Source: Euglena gracilis
Lineage: Eukaryota > Euglenida > Euglenophyceae > Euglenales
Length of the DNA stretch: 64,000 nt
NCBI GenBank assembly: GCA_039621445.1
Contig: CP154956.1
Span: 20,983,295 to 21,047,294 of the forward strand
Direction: 5' to 3'
Below, in pieces: positions 55,001 to 59,380 of this stretch. Every line of letters starts with the position of its first letter. Positions within the stretch are counted from its first letter, which is position 1. The position numbers and the translations under genes are program-made. The notes under the pieces are model-generated. The model saw only the letters and a program-made list of their open reading frames with translations, was not told where the DNA came from and ran no database searches.

Positions 55001-58000
55001 ATGGCCCGCTCCAGCTCTGTTCCAACAGAACATAAAGACAATAGCAAGAAGGGATACACTGTCCACACCAAATAATTTTAAAAAATCAAGTTTACGGAAA
55101 ACCGTGAACATACAAGAGGGGTGAAGCACAAGTTTACAGGAAACTGTAAACCAGTTCACGTTCATTGTTTTCCGTAAACTTCTGTTTTTTTGCATTTTTA
55201 CGGAAGCCTCCTTCGCCACCTCCGGTGCCACCACCAGCCTCCGTAAGCCTCCTTCGCCACGCAACCTTGTTTTGGGGCCCCCAAACGTTCGCGGGAACCC
55301 GTATAGTATCGGCAGGGTGTAATAATCCCAGAATTGTTTCGGAACACCCTGTGACCCACAAATTTCCCAGGATTTTTTTTCAAGGCAAATTTGGAAAAAA
55401 TCGGGTGAAATCTGGGCGTTTTTCGGGTGGGCAGGCAAAGTGGGCTATGCTGGGGGGAGGCAAACATGTTCTTTTTTTGCGTTTTTTCAATTTTAGCAAA
55501 AATAATTGCGGTTTTTGTGTTTTTTTATTGTTTTTTTTCCCTGGCACTTTTGGGTGTTTGTAGGGCAATTTTTTGACAATGAAGAAAGTGCTTGGTTTCA
55601 CCCCGATTTTTCCTCCGAGACCAAAATTTCTTCAATTTTTTGTCATTTTGCATTTTTTTGCCAACAAAATGCTTGTTTTTAGGCAAACTAAACTTCTCTG
55701 GCAGAGCCGAAAAAAATTTTAACTCCTCCAGTAAGGATTTTGCATGCAATTCTTTTTTGGCGTTTTTTTGTGTTTATTTGCGTTCTTTTTTTCTGCGTTT
55801 TTTTTTGTGTTGCGTTTTTTTTTGCTGTTCCATGTTATGTCCCCCCCCCCACAGTATCCCACCAGTCTGTTGCTGGACTGCAGCTAGTCCAAACCCTAGT
55901 TGACCCTTCCCTTGGGGGGGGTTGCCAGCAGGGATGGCTAGTGGAAAAGTTTTTTCCAGTGACTGGTGACTGGAGTGAATTTGTTTTCCAGTCTCGGGTC
56001 CAGACCAGGCATTTGCTGAAGGGATTGCAGTACCCCCCCTGGGGGGCTGGACTGCAGCTAGTCCAAATTTAGCCAGTGGGATTTCTAGCAGAACCCCTCC
56101 CGGGGGGCCGGGGGGGGGTCTGCTAGCAGGGCTAGCCAGTGGAATTTTTTTTCCAGTGACCGGCGCGAAGCGCCAACATTTTTTTGGAGGGGCCCCCAAA
56201 AATGGCCAAAAATGCCTGTTTTTGGCCATTTTTAGGAATTTTTGGAACAAAATCAGCCAAAAACCTATTAAAAACCTCATTTTTTTCCTCCGCTTTTCTT
56301 CCAGTTTGAGGGACCCCCAGACCCCCCCCCCCCGGGGGAGGGGGTCTAGCTGGTCCATTTTTTCCAGTGTCTAGCCGATTGGCTAGCCAGTACCCCCCCC
56401 CCCCCGGGCCCCCCGGGGGCCTTAAGCAAATGCCTGGTCCAGACCACCCCGGGGCGTCCATTTTCCCAGTGTCTAGAAAAATGGCCAGCCAGCGGCCCCC
56501 CGTGGTTAAGCAATGGCCTGCATCCCACACCAGGGATTTTGGACGACAACTCTCATTTCTCCCAACGGAAGGACACAAATTACCGTGCCCCCCCCCCCCC
56601 GAGAAGGCATTTGTCAAGGGAATTTGCTTTGGGCAGCAAAGTTATTTGATTCTGCTCAGTGGCCCACAGTCAAAATAATTTTACTGCCCCAAAGCAAATT
56701 CAAATTTTGGCAGAGATTTCCCGGAAAAATAAAGCTTTCCAAATATGTGGCGTTGACATGGCAAGCACCCCCCCCCCTGGCCCACACCACTCTCTAACAA
56801 AACAACCTGTTTGCGTGCTTTCAAATTTTGATTTTGCTGGTTGTGCACACCACATCAAAACTGGATGTGCAGAATTTCGAATAAAATTGACTACGTGGGA
56901 GAACATACGTCATCACGACAGGAAATGGCCAAAAAAATCATTCATTTGCCACAAACGCAAAAATATTAGTGTTTGATGCATTTTGTTGAAAGCAGTCAAA
57001 GCCAAATTTTCAGTGTGGGAAATGGCAAAAAATCTGGGGCATTGAAGGCAAGGTCTGGCACTGAAACATTTAAGAAAAACAAAGCTTTCAGGGTTCTTTA
57101 GCACAGGAGGGAGTCTGATTTTAGAGCTGGGGACTACTGGGGTTTTTAGCAGGATTTTTTTTGAAGTCGGAGGGGGTCCAACAAGCCAGAGTATCTCCCA
57201 GCCAGGTTATGCCCTCCCCCCCCCCCGCAGGATTTAATACGAGGAGGTCGGAGTTTGTTTTTACCGGGGAGGGTCCAGCCAGCCACCACTTTTTTCCGGC
57301 CAGCACCTGCCCTGGGCTCCCCACGGGATCCGCTGAACTAAAGTTGGGCGAAGGCAGGAAAAAACTGCAGAAAAAAATTTTCGGCACAAAGTGCCGAAAT
57401 TGTTGGAAAAACAGGGTCAAGATGGCCAAAAATGGTATTTTTGAGTGGTTTTTGGGAATTCTCCACCTAATTTTGCCTGAAAAGTTCCAACCCAGCTTGG
57501 ATTTGGGGTTTTTTGCTAGTTTTTGGGGTACCCACCAGGTCCAGCTCCCAGCGGCCAGACCCCCCCCCCCCGGATCCCCCACCCACTAGGGTCCAACCAG
57601 CACCTTTTTTCCCAACACCTGTTTCCAGCTGGCCCCCGGGGGTCTTTAAGAAAACCCCTGCCCGGCATTAATAACAATGGGGTGGATGGAAGACAATGAG
57701 GTCATTGGGCTGTTCAATAGCTCAGTGGGGGCAAGTAGAGTAGTCTATTTGTCAGAAGTATAACCTCAATTTGAACCCCTAAAAAGGAGGGGGGAAAATT
57801 AAAACACTTCAAGAAAGCCATAGAATCCAGAAGAACTCATCAAAGAAGCATCGATCAAAAATACAAAGAAAAAAATAATGAGAAAAAACAGAATTTAAAA
57901 CAGAATTTGTCGAATAACGAAGAAATCTAAACACCAAAAAATGAAAACAAAAAAGAAAAAGGAAAAGAAAATAATCAAAACGCCAAAAAATGGGACGCAT

Positions 58001-58457
58001 TTGGGCCAGGTGTGGAGCTGACCCTGGATGCCCATTCAGGACGGTGGAGGGTTCCAGACGGGATTCAATAGAAGGAAGGTGTATGGGGTAACCACCCCCA
58101 AAACCAGACCAATTTAAAATCGTTGGCAAATAACCACAAAAGTGCTCTGGTGCCGAAGAGTACCAAAGTGCCAGGAAATTTTTGGCCTATTTTCTCCATT
58201 CCTGGTCAATTTTCTCTTGGATTCCAGAGTGGCCGTCCAACCCCTTCCGGGGCTGGATTTCCATTAAAAAAAAGTTTTCCAGAAAAACTCCACTTCCCCC
58301 CGCCCAAGATGTGGGTTTAATTTGTTTAGTGTACAAGCAGTTTCCCAGTGGGGCTGGTAGATGGGGCAACCCAAATCAATGCCTTAGGATGGATTGAATG
58401 CTGTCCGTTTCTCTTTGCAGGGTGGTGTATGGCAAGAAGTTGACGCTTCCAAATTAA
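25090..58457 (+). CDS. ER lumen protein-retaining (KDEL) receptor, six exons, complete
   Basis: The joined exons (25090-25180, 35193-35388, 37775-37909, 46063-46109, 48174-48309, 58421-58457) give 642 coding bases and a 213-residue protein, the usual ERD2/KDELR length (about 212-220). It starts MNIFRLIGDV, contains TTRYLDLF, SLYNT, NDTFRV, EATAILPQLF, HYLFAL, NWIYRYF and YADFFY, and ends GKKLTLPN. These are the conserved landmarks of the seven-helix receptor. The ligand-pocket and pH-sensing residues known from the family (Arg5, the Arg-Tyr-x-Asp of TRYLD, Glu in LEATAILP, Tyr/Arg of GYRFFY and NWIYR, Asp in ADFFY) are present. The lysine pair near the C-terminus fits COPI-dependent recycling. 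The known family role is to bind escaped ER residents with K/HDEL tails in the Golgi and return them to the ER. All junctions keep the reading frame. Introns are 10,012, 2,386, 8,153, 2,064 and 10,111 bp. Confidence 0.96.
25249..25560 (+). repeat. Dispersed repeat K, copy 1
   Basis: It contains ATTGTCCAATGCAAC, AAATAAAATGACGGAGG, then four degenerate units ending in GGGCAAATATTTTTG. It is collinear with 47060-47395 in the same orientation, which lies in intron 4. Confidence 0.8.
25605..26070. repeat. TTCCGCAATTTT low-complexity arrays
   Basis: Runs of TTTTCCGCAATTTT at 25605-25745 and again at 26015-26070 surround about 270 bases of unassigned sequence. Confidence 0.65.
26490..26735 (-). repeat. 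Inverted relative of the 1-790 repeat
   Basis: Reading the minus strand gives GGCTCGAAAACAAGTG, GGCCAAAAAAAACATCG, then CATATCTCGGGCTTGGCGGG and CCTTGGAACACTCT counterparts, as in the left edge of the window. The two tandem units are each present once. Confidence 0.65.
26736..27140. other. GC-rich CCGGCC/CAGCCCGG segment
   Basis: A locally very GC-rich block with GGGCTGGGC and CGGCCGG words and a G-run. Frames on both strands are Pro/Gly/Ala-rich. I consider it part of a repeat rather than a gene. Confidence 0.4.
27850..28936 (+). mobile_element. Family F element, copy 1 (Mutator-like, 9-bp TSD)
   Basis: Terminal arms run from GGCTCATTGCGGGAAATTGG inward through GTCGCTAGCGACC and CTTTTTTTTTCATTCAAATA to CAAAACCCCCATTCG. 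The mirror image runs outward to AATTTCTCGCTCGGGGCC, so each arm is nearly 200 bp. An exact 9-bp duplication AATAATCAG flanks it (27841-27849 and 28937-28945). Long arms plus 9-bp duplication are Mutator-like traits. The interior carries GTGTGCAAGGC repeats and no transposase. Confidence 0.85.
29496..29946 (+). mobile_element. Family C MITE, copy 2 (hAT-like, 8-bp TSD)
   Basis: The ends CAGGGGATTTCTTAAG / CTTAAGAAATCCCCTG are flanked by exact duplications TGCCTGAC (29488-29495 and 29947-29954). It is collinear with 17394-17861. Confidence 0.92.
30040..30618. mobile_element. Family E element, copy 1, with embedded hairpin insertions
   Basis: CTTGTCGTACGGCCGCCCC on the left and GGTCATACGACTAGGGG on the right match the ends of the intact copy at 44384-44796. 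CCCCGGTCACAGGTTGCAGG repeats lie inside. The copy is longer because a block with CTAGGGGCAGGCACCCC stems and a CCGGCGCCGAAGGCGCCGG hairpin (30160-30440) sits within it. Confidence 0.6.
30620..31380. repeat. Segment with CCGACCGCAGCCGACCGC repeats at both sides
   Basis: Short tandem CCGACYGCAG units lie at 30727-30830 and at 31283-31350, about 450 bases apart in the same orientation. The sequence between them has a plus-strand frame (30795-31007) and an opposing frame that I cannot assign. Confidence 0.45.
31497..31570. repeat. CTC/CTG trinucleotide microsatellite
   Basis: CCTCCTCCTCCTCCTG is followed by seven CTG units and degenerate GCTACTACC triplets. Confidence 0.8.
31886..32287 (+). mobile_element. 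Family D MITE, copy 2 (hAT-like, 8-bp TSD)
   Basis: CAGGGTTCGATATAAGGA and its inverse are flanked by exact duplications CCCTCCAC (31878-31885 and 32288-32295). The internal stem-loop CGGCGCTTCGCGCCG lies near 32068. Confidence 0.92.
32555..32875. repeat. Relative of the 8.4-8.6 kb repeat
   Basis: GGGCGCCTGTCTTGAATTTC and GGGCACCTGTTTTGAATTTT on the left, and GAAATCCGTTTACATCAGTG with GGAATTTCAAG on the right, recall the unit and boundary of the composite at 5893-8577. A family E-like GGTCAGGTTGCAGGAACCCG hairpin lies inside. Confidence 0.5.
32946..33694 (+). mobile_element. Family F element, copy 2 (Mutator-like)
   Basis: It has the same arms as 27850-28936, flanked by ACCCTCCTC / ACCCTCCTT (8 of 9 bases match; 32937-32945 and 33695-33703). 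The shorter interior retains the GTGTGCAAGGCAAGGATGGC repeats. Confidence 0.8.
33955..34690. repeat. Degenerate GGTGCCAA / TTGGCA repeats
   Basis: TTTGGTGCCAAGTTGCCATG-type words recur irregularly at 33960-34090 and 34480-34690 in partly inverted senses. No gene is supported. Confidence 0.4.
35193..35388 (+). CDS. KDEL receptor exon 2
   Basis: Residues 31-95: begins GLSLKTQLLY after TTCAG|GG and ends NDTFRV at CAG|GTGTGG, phase 2. Confidence 0.95.
35610..35770. repeat. TACGGATAATTACGG short tandem repeats
   Basis: About ten copies of a 12-13-bp word (AACTGCGGATAACTACGG). Similar AACTGATTACAGAT words occur at 34440-34480. Confidence 0.65.
36040..36240 (+). repeat. Dispersed repeat L, copy 1
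   Basis: Blocks GGAATTTTTTGACAATGA, CAAGAATTTTGGCAGC and TTGTCATTTTTTGC recur in the same order at 55555-55730. Confidence 0.5.
37775..37909 (+). CDS. KDEL receptor exon 3
   Basis: Residues 96-140: RYLIIPCVIL to ILPQLFLLQ plus two bases. The acceptor is CAACAG|G and the donor AGAG|GTGTTT, phase 2. Confidence 0.95.
38123..38249. mobile_element. 127-bp hairpin element
   Basis: A perfect 25-bp inverted repeat (TATTGCAAAAACTGGCTCCT plus ACACT) closes a loop made almost only of G and GTG runs. Confidence 0.65.
38869..39339 (+). mobile_element. Family B MITE, copy 2 (hAT-like, 8-bp TSD)
   Basis: CATACATCTCTCTAAGG / CCTTAAAGAGATGTATG ends with exact flanking duplications TTTTGGAC (38861-38868 and 39340-39347). 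The stem-loop TTCGGCGCGAAGCGCCGAA lies near 39030. It is the most intact copy of the family. Confidence 0.93.
39830..39940. repeat. CCCCCCAGGA microsatellite
   Basis: About nine units of CCCCCCAGGA/CCCCCCAAGA. It continues into a CCGGGGGGTGG stem. Confidence 0.75.
40086..40568 (-). mobile_element. Family H element, partial copy
   Basis: The right edge GGCTTCCCATCAATCCCTG matches the family H terminus. The interior (CATCAAAAAATGGGCAATATGC, and GGCGCTGCGCGCCGG near 40320) is the reverse of 53911-54429. The opposite end is not recognisable. Confidence 0.65.
41252..41400. mobile_element. Short family H-like derivative
   Basis: GTCCTCAGTTTCGAGGTAGG, CCGTGTCGGGGGGGGTCC and AAGGCTTCCCATCCAACCCTG match the right third of 53911-54429 only. 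Confidence 0.5.
41492..42030 (-). pseudogene. hAT-like transposase remnant (C-terminal part)
   Basis: Three minus-strand fragments in changing frames read as one protein region. First is LDCLASIGVTLIGTRSVMQM then EKVLELKDVISMFMAKD (about 42025-41830). A slip in an A/T run at 41825-41832 follows, then GVFHSIKTMLAHHVKKLEKE (about 41800-41740) up to about 41670. Last is VIKDAMKRHTGLGHIDEHAA then AFMLDPE (41614 down to about 41530), after a pyrimidine-rich TTTCCCAG. A Thr-Arg motif followed by a helix with Leu-Glu-Leu-Lys-Asp, and later an H-x-A-A-x-x-L-(N/D)-P motif, recall hAT transposases of the DUF659 group. The frame changes mean decay or unrecognised introns. Given the hAT-type 8-bp duplications of families A-D and H, this is a plausible relative of their enzyme. 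Confidence 0.45.
42031..42250. mobile_element. C/G-run hairpin segment interrupting the remnant
   Basis: CCGAACCCCCCTCC, GGGGGTCCCGCGGGACCCCC and GAACTCGACCGG / GAGTTCGCCGG stems make a MITE-like block between two protein-like minus-strand stretches. The ends are not defined. Confidence 0.4.
42251..42500 (-). other. Open minus-strand segment, possible upstream part of the remnant
   Basis: A minus-strand frame reads KNVLENRLGEFALFCMY, is interrupted by the 73-bp palindrome, then continues QRVEEGHKPHKC. It looks protein-like but I cannot place it in a family. It lies upstream of the hAT-like fragments on the same strand. Confidence 0.3.
42311..42383. mobile_element. 73-bp palindromic MITE with TA duplication
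   Basis: CCATGCCCCCCC and GGGGGGGCATGG ends with AAGACCCCCC / GGGGGGTCTT inner stem, flanked by TA (42309-42310 and 42384-42385). The insertion adds 75 bases with its TA, a multiple of three, and leaves the minus-strand frame open. Confidence 0.75.
42455..42640. repeat. CACGAATTTCAGGGCAGGCG tandem repeats
   Basis: Three to four units of about 34-40 bp with the words AATTTCAGGGCAGGC and CCAAACCTGAACAC. Confidence 0.7.
42641..43125. mobile_element. Poly-G MITE-like segment with 47-base G run
   Basis: Two hairpins of the shared type (TTGGCGCGAAGC near 42690 and TTCGGCGCGAAGCGCCGA near 43031) bracket GGGTTCAGCCCAGCAGCC and an uninterrupted run of 47 G (42954-43000). The termini are not clear. 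Confidence 0.5.
43130..43365. repeat. GGAGCCTCCCTGGAGCCTCC repeats, cluster 1
   Basis: Alternating GGAGCCTCC and GGAGGCTCC words are bounded by GGTTACCTG and AGGTAACC. A second cluster with the same boundary words is at 45700-45875. Confidence 0.75.
43550..43690. repeat. G-run/C-run hairpin
   Basis: Over 100 bases consist almost entirely of G runs followed by GGGGGCCGCAGGCCCCC and C runs, so the segment can fold back on itself. Confidence 0.7.
43880..44102 (+). repeat. VNTR flank, copy 1
   Basis: CAAATATTGGGCTAATTTGG, GGGTCAACATGA and CCATTTTGGTGATTTTGGG precede the minisatellite. The same flank occurs at 51430-51712 before the second array, so flank and array were duplicated together. Confidence 0.7.
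44103..45535. repeat. VNTR 1 (GCTGGACAAGATGCAG units)
   Basis: Dozens of 15-18-bp units (GCTGGACAAGATGCAGAT and GTGGTCGCA variants). The orientation flips at about 44998 and returns near 45162. The inverted stretch is the reverse complement of about 44160-44290. A family E element interrupts the array at 44384-44796. Frames on + read Asp/Ala/Gly/Gln repeats and on - Cys/Ile/Leu/Ser repeats. I do not call them genes. Confidence 0.9.
44384..44796. mobile_element. Family E element, intact copy inside VNTR 1 (TA target)
   Basis: C-run + CTAGTCGTACGACCACCCC on the left and GGTCATACGACTAGGGG + G-run on the right, flanked by TA (44382-44383 and 44797-44798). The unfilled site is still present elsewhere in the array at about 44875-44905 (GCAGTGGTTGCAGATAATGG), which confirms the borders and the TA duplication. 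Inside are CCGGTCACAGGTTGCAGG repeats and the stem-loop CCGGCGCGAAGCGCCGG near 44590. Confidence 0.9.
45700..45875. repeat. GGAGCCTCCCTGG repeats, cluster 2
   Basis: The same words and the same GGTTACCTG / AGGTAACC borders as 43130-43365. It lies just beyond the VNTR. Confidence 0.75.
46063..46109 (+). CDS. KDEL receptor exon 4
   Basis: A 47-base exon, residues 141-156: (R)TGGAEMLTSHYLFAL plus one base. The acceptor is TGTTTCAG|G and the donor TTG|GTGTGA, phase 1. Confidence 0.94.
46110..48173 (+). other. KDEL receptor intron 4 (2,064 bp)
   Basis: A GT-AG intron. It contains AT-rich sequence, repeat K copy 2 (47060-47395) and a TTTTTGTGCATTTT array (47430-47830). It ends GTGCCCACAG|GT. Confidence 0.9.
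47060..47395 (+). repeat. Dispersed repeat K, copy 2
   Basis: It shares ATTGTCCAATGCAAC, AAATAAAATGACGGAGG and the GCAAATATTTTTG units with 25249-25560 in the same order. Confidence 0.8.
48174..48309 (+). CDS. KDEL receptor exon 5
   Basis: Residues 157-201: GGYRFFYILNWIYRYF, VSWMAGIVQTLLYADFFY, HYLT plus two bases of the Lys codon. The donor is a textbook GTATGT at 48310. Reading past it stays open to 48727 but no longer resembles the family. Confidence 0.95.
48799..49290 (+). repeat. Inverted repeat J, copy 1
   Basis: Blocks TGATGTGGTATGCACAACCA, GCCATGTCAACGCCACAT and CCCAAAGCAAATTC are the reverse complement of 56515-56905 in the same relative order. The copies lie about 7.3 kb apart in the same intron. 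Confidence 0.85.
49291..50137. other. Unassigned intronic sequence
   Basis: A G/C-run hairpin at 49290-49320 is followed by AT-rich sequence (49500-49760). No gene or clear repeat is seen. Confidence 0.4.
50138..50475 (+). mobile_element. Family B MITE, copy 3 (hAT-like, 8-bp TSD)
   Basis: CATACATCTCTCTAAGG on the left and CCTTAAAGAGTATGTATG on the right, with exact duplications ATCCAGGC (50130-50137 and 50476-50483). It is shorter than copies 1 and 2 because the segment starting TTTCAGATGCATC is missing. The hairpin CGGCGCAAAGCGCC lies near 50298. Confidence 0.92.
50940..51000. repeat. GTTTACGGTTTCAC / GTGAAACCGTAAAC motif cluster 1
   Basis: TTTCACGGGAAACCGTGAAG and TTTACGGTTTCAC form a palindromic pair. 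Related clusters lie at 53380-53475 and 55083-55190. Confidence 0.5.
51430..52095 (+). repeat. VNTR 2 with flank
   Basis: The flank 51430-51712 matches 43880-44102. The array 51713-52095 has about 20 units of GCTGGACAAGATGCAGAT in a single orientation. Confidence 0.85.
52109..52640 (-). pseudogene. GC-rich minus-strand gene fragment, unknown function
   Basis: On the minus strand one frame reads RRVVLFAWRAMAKLVE, then PSIVLFPGVVDALEAAM (about 52580-52435). A shifted frame reads GALFASVPAMSVQRAIKSVY, then SNTDRSPIQLLGAIILC (about 52345-52190), ending at TGA 52109-52111. Third codon positions are strongly G/C, unlike the surrounding DNA, which supports past coding. The shift lies at three tandem 26-bp copies of TCGTCGCAACTGAGGTCACT + CATCGT (about 52360-52437). 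With one copy fewer the two frames join. I recognise no family. It sits directly beside VNTR 2. Confidence 0.5.
52641..53379. other. Unassigned intronic sequence
   Basis: It contains GGCCGAAAATGGCCGAAAAT repeats at 52768-52810 (also at 51115-51150) and C-runs. No gene is seen. Confidence 0.4.
53380..53475. repeat. GTGAAACCGTAAAC motif cluster 2
   Basis: CACGGTTAACCGTAAAC, GTGAAACCATAAAC and GTGAAACCGTAAAC occur within 95 bases. Confidence 0.5.
53911..54429 (+). mobile_element. Family H element, copy 1 (hAT-like, 8-bp TSD)
   Basis: CAGGGATGGATGGGAAGCC and its exact inverse GGCTTCCCATCCATCCCTG are flanked by TGGGAGGC on both sides (53903-53910 and 54430-54437). The interior has AT-rich sequence, C/G runs and the hairpin CAGCGCTGTGCGCCGG near 54098. 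Confidence 0.92.
55083..55190. repeat. GTTTACGG motif cluster 3
   Basis: GTTTACGGAAAACCGTGAAC, GTTTACAGGAAACTGTAAAC and TTTTCCGTAAAC occur close together. Confidence 0.5.
55555..55730 (+). repeat. Dispersed repeat L, copy 2
   Basis: A diverged relative of 36040-36240 with the same order of short blocks. Confidence 0.5.
55863..56520 (+). mobile_element. Older family A element, split by family A copy 2
   Basis: Left (GCTGGACTGCAGCTAGTCC) and right (GTGTCTAGAAAAATGGCCAG, GTGGTTAAGCAATGGCCTG) parts of a diverged family A element lie on either side of 56006-56436. The younger element thus inserted into an older member of its own family. Confidence 0.6.
56006..56436 (+). mobile_element. Family A MITE, copy 2 (hAT-like, 8-bp TSD)
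   Basis: CAGGCATTTGCTGAAGG on the left and CCTTAAGCAAATGCCTG on the right, with exact duplications GTCCAGAC (55998-56005 and 56437-56444). The hairpin CCGGCGCGAAGCGCC is at 56159. It is collinear with 7699-8133, but the second hairpin of that copy is lost. Confidence 0.92.
56515..56905 (-). repeat. Inverted repeat J, copy 2
   Basis: This is the reverse complement of 48799-49290, with small deletions. It begins right at the border of the older family A element. Confidence 0.85.
57135..57660. mobile_element. Family C-like element with hairpin
   Basis: It ends GGGTCTTTAAGAAAACCCCTG and begins near CTGGGGTTTTTAGC. Inside, CCAGCCAGC words and the stem-loop TTCGGCACAAAGTGCCGAA (57380) occur. The left border and any target-site duplication are not resolved. 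Confidence 0.5.
57711..57783 (+). other. tRNA-like sequence (pseudo-tRNA or SINE head)
   Basis: TAGCTCAGTGGG (57718-57729) matches the RNA polymerase III A box, and AATTTGAACCC (57768-57778) is a weak B box at tRNA spacing. A D stem GCTC/GAGT can form, but the anticodon stem is poor. A/T-rich sequence with A-runs follows. It is best read as a decayed tRNA or the head of a SINE, not a working tRNA. Confidence 0.35.
58421..58457 (+). CDS. KDEL receptor exon 6 (terminal)
   Basis: After CTCTTTGCAG|G the frame reads (K)VVYGKKLTLPN and stops at TAA 58455-58457. The Lys split across the junction restores LTKVVYGKKLTLP, the family C-terminus with its lysine pair. Confidence 0.95.
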
Positions 58458-59380
58458 CCAACAGCCCTCTGAACAAACTTTTTCCCAGGCAGCCCCGGGC
58501 AGAAAATTGTCCAAGCTATTTCTGGTGGTCGGGCTGACCTCTGGTGGTCGACAGAAATGCACAAAATCCCTTTGTCTGTGCAAGGCAAGGCGTCCATGGA
58601 TAAACGCTGTTGATGAATTCACCCCCCCCCCCCCCCGCTTGTCCACCGACCAGGTTCCTGCAACCCCCGACCAGGGGGGGGGGGTCATACGCACCCCCCC
58701 CCCCCCGACTGGAAGGTGGTTGCTCGACCAGGTGCCAAAAACAACCCGCTTTTCAAAGCCACCGACAACCTCCAACCAGGGGGGTTGTCGGTGTTGTTGG
58801 TTGACGGGGGGGGGGGTCCATCGGGGTGATCAGTAGACGACGAGGGGTGGTGGTCCGATCATATGGTAAGCCCGACCACCAATTGATTGGCCCGACCAAA
58901 CAGTCAGCAGGAACACATGGTCAGGCCGACCAGGGCGGCCCGGGGGGGGGGTGATGAAAAGGGGGTGGTGATGTGGTGGAGATGGGGGAGGAGCAGGGCG
59001 TTGCTAAAGAAAATTTGACCCAACCCCCCAGAGGAGTCCAGCCAGCCAGCAGCCTCTTTCCAGCCCTGGCCAATTGACGAGTTTTATTTTTTTTATTTCC
59101 AGCCGCCTTTCGGGTGCCTGCACGGTCGGAAAAGGGCTGGCCAGGACATTTTTGGGGGGTCAAAAAGTTGATCTTTTTGCATAATTTACAGGTTTTTTTG
59201 GGACATTTTTTTGCGGAGTTTTTCGATTTTTTTTTTCCAACCCCTGGTCAAGGCCAGGGGGGGGGGCAGCAGCCTTTTTCCAGCCAGCCCACATTTTCCA
59301 GCCACTGACCCGGACCCCCCCCCTGGGTGGGACGTTGCCAACCCCCAACCCATGGCCCGACGACCAGAGGCCGATAAACC
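58458..59380. other. Downstream region with C/G-run elements
   Basis: The receptor 3'UTR start is followed by a repeat P fragment, a CCGACCAGGTTCCTGCAACC hairpin (58620-58720, family E-like) and a GGTCAGGCCGACC segment. A CCAGCCAGCAGCC element at 59030-59340 has TTGGGGGGTCAAAAAG inside. No gene and no obvious poly(A) signal are recognised. Confidence 0.4.

Larger units (their letters stand above)
48310..58420 (+). other. KDEL receptor intron 5 (10,111 bp)
   Basis: GTATGT...CTCTTTGCAG. It contains inverted repeat J (two copies), family B copy 3, VNTR 2 with a GC-rich minus-strand gene fragment, family H copy 1, GTTTACGG motif clusters, repeat L copy 2, nested family A elements, a C-like element and a tRNA-like sequence. 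50490-50940, 54440-55080 and 56910-57130 hold nothing I can name. Confidence 0.9.

Noticed and set aside
54801-55438. Opposed frames of ordinary composition
   Set aside because: Neither strand shows a recognisable family or splice structure, and part overlaps the GTTTACGG motif cluster.
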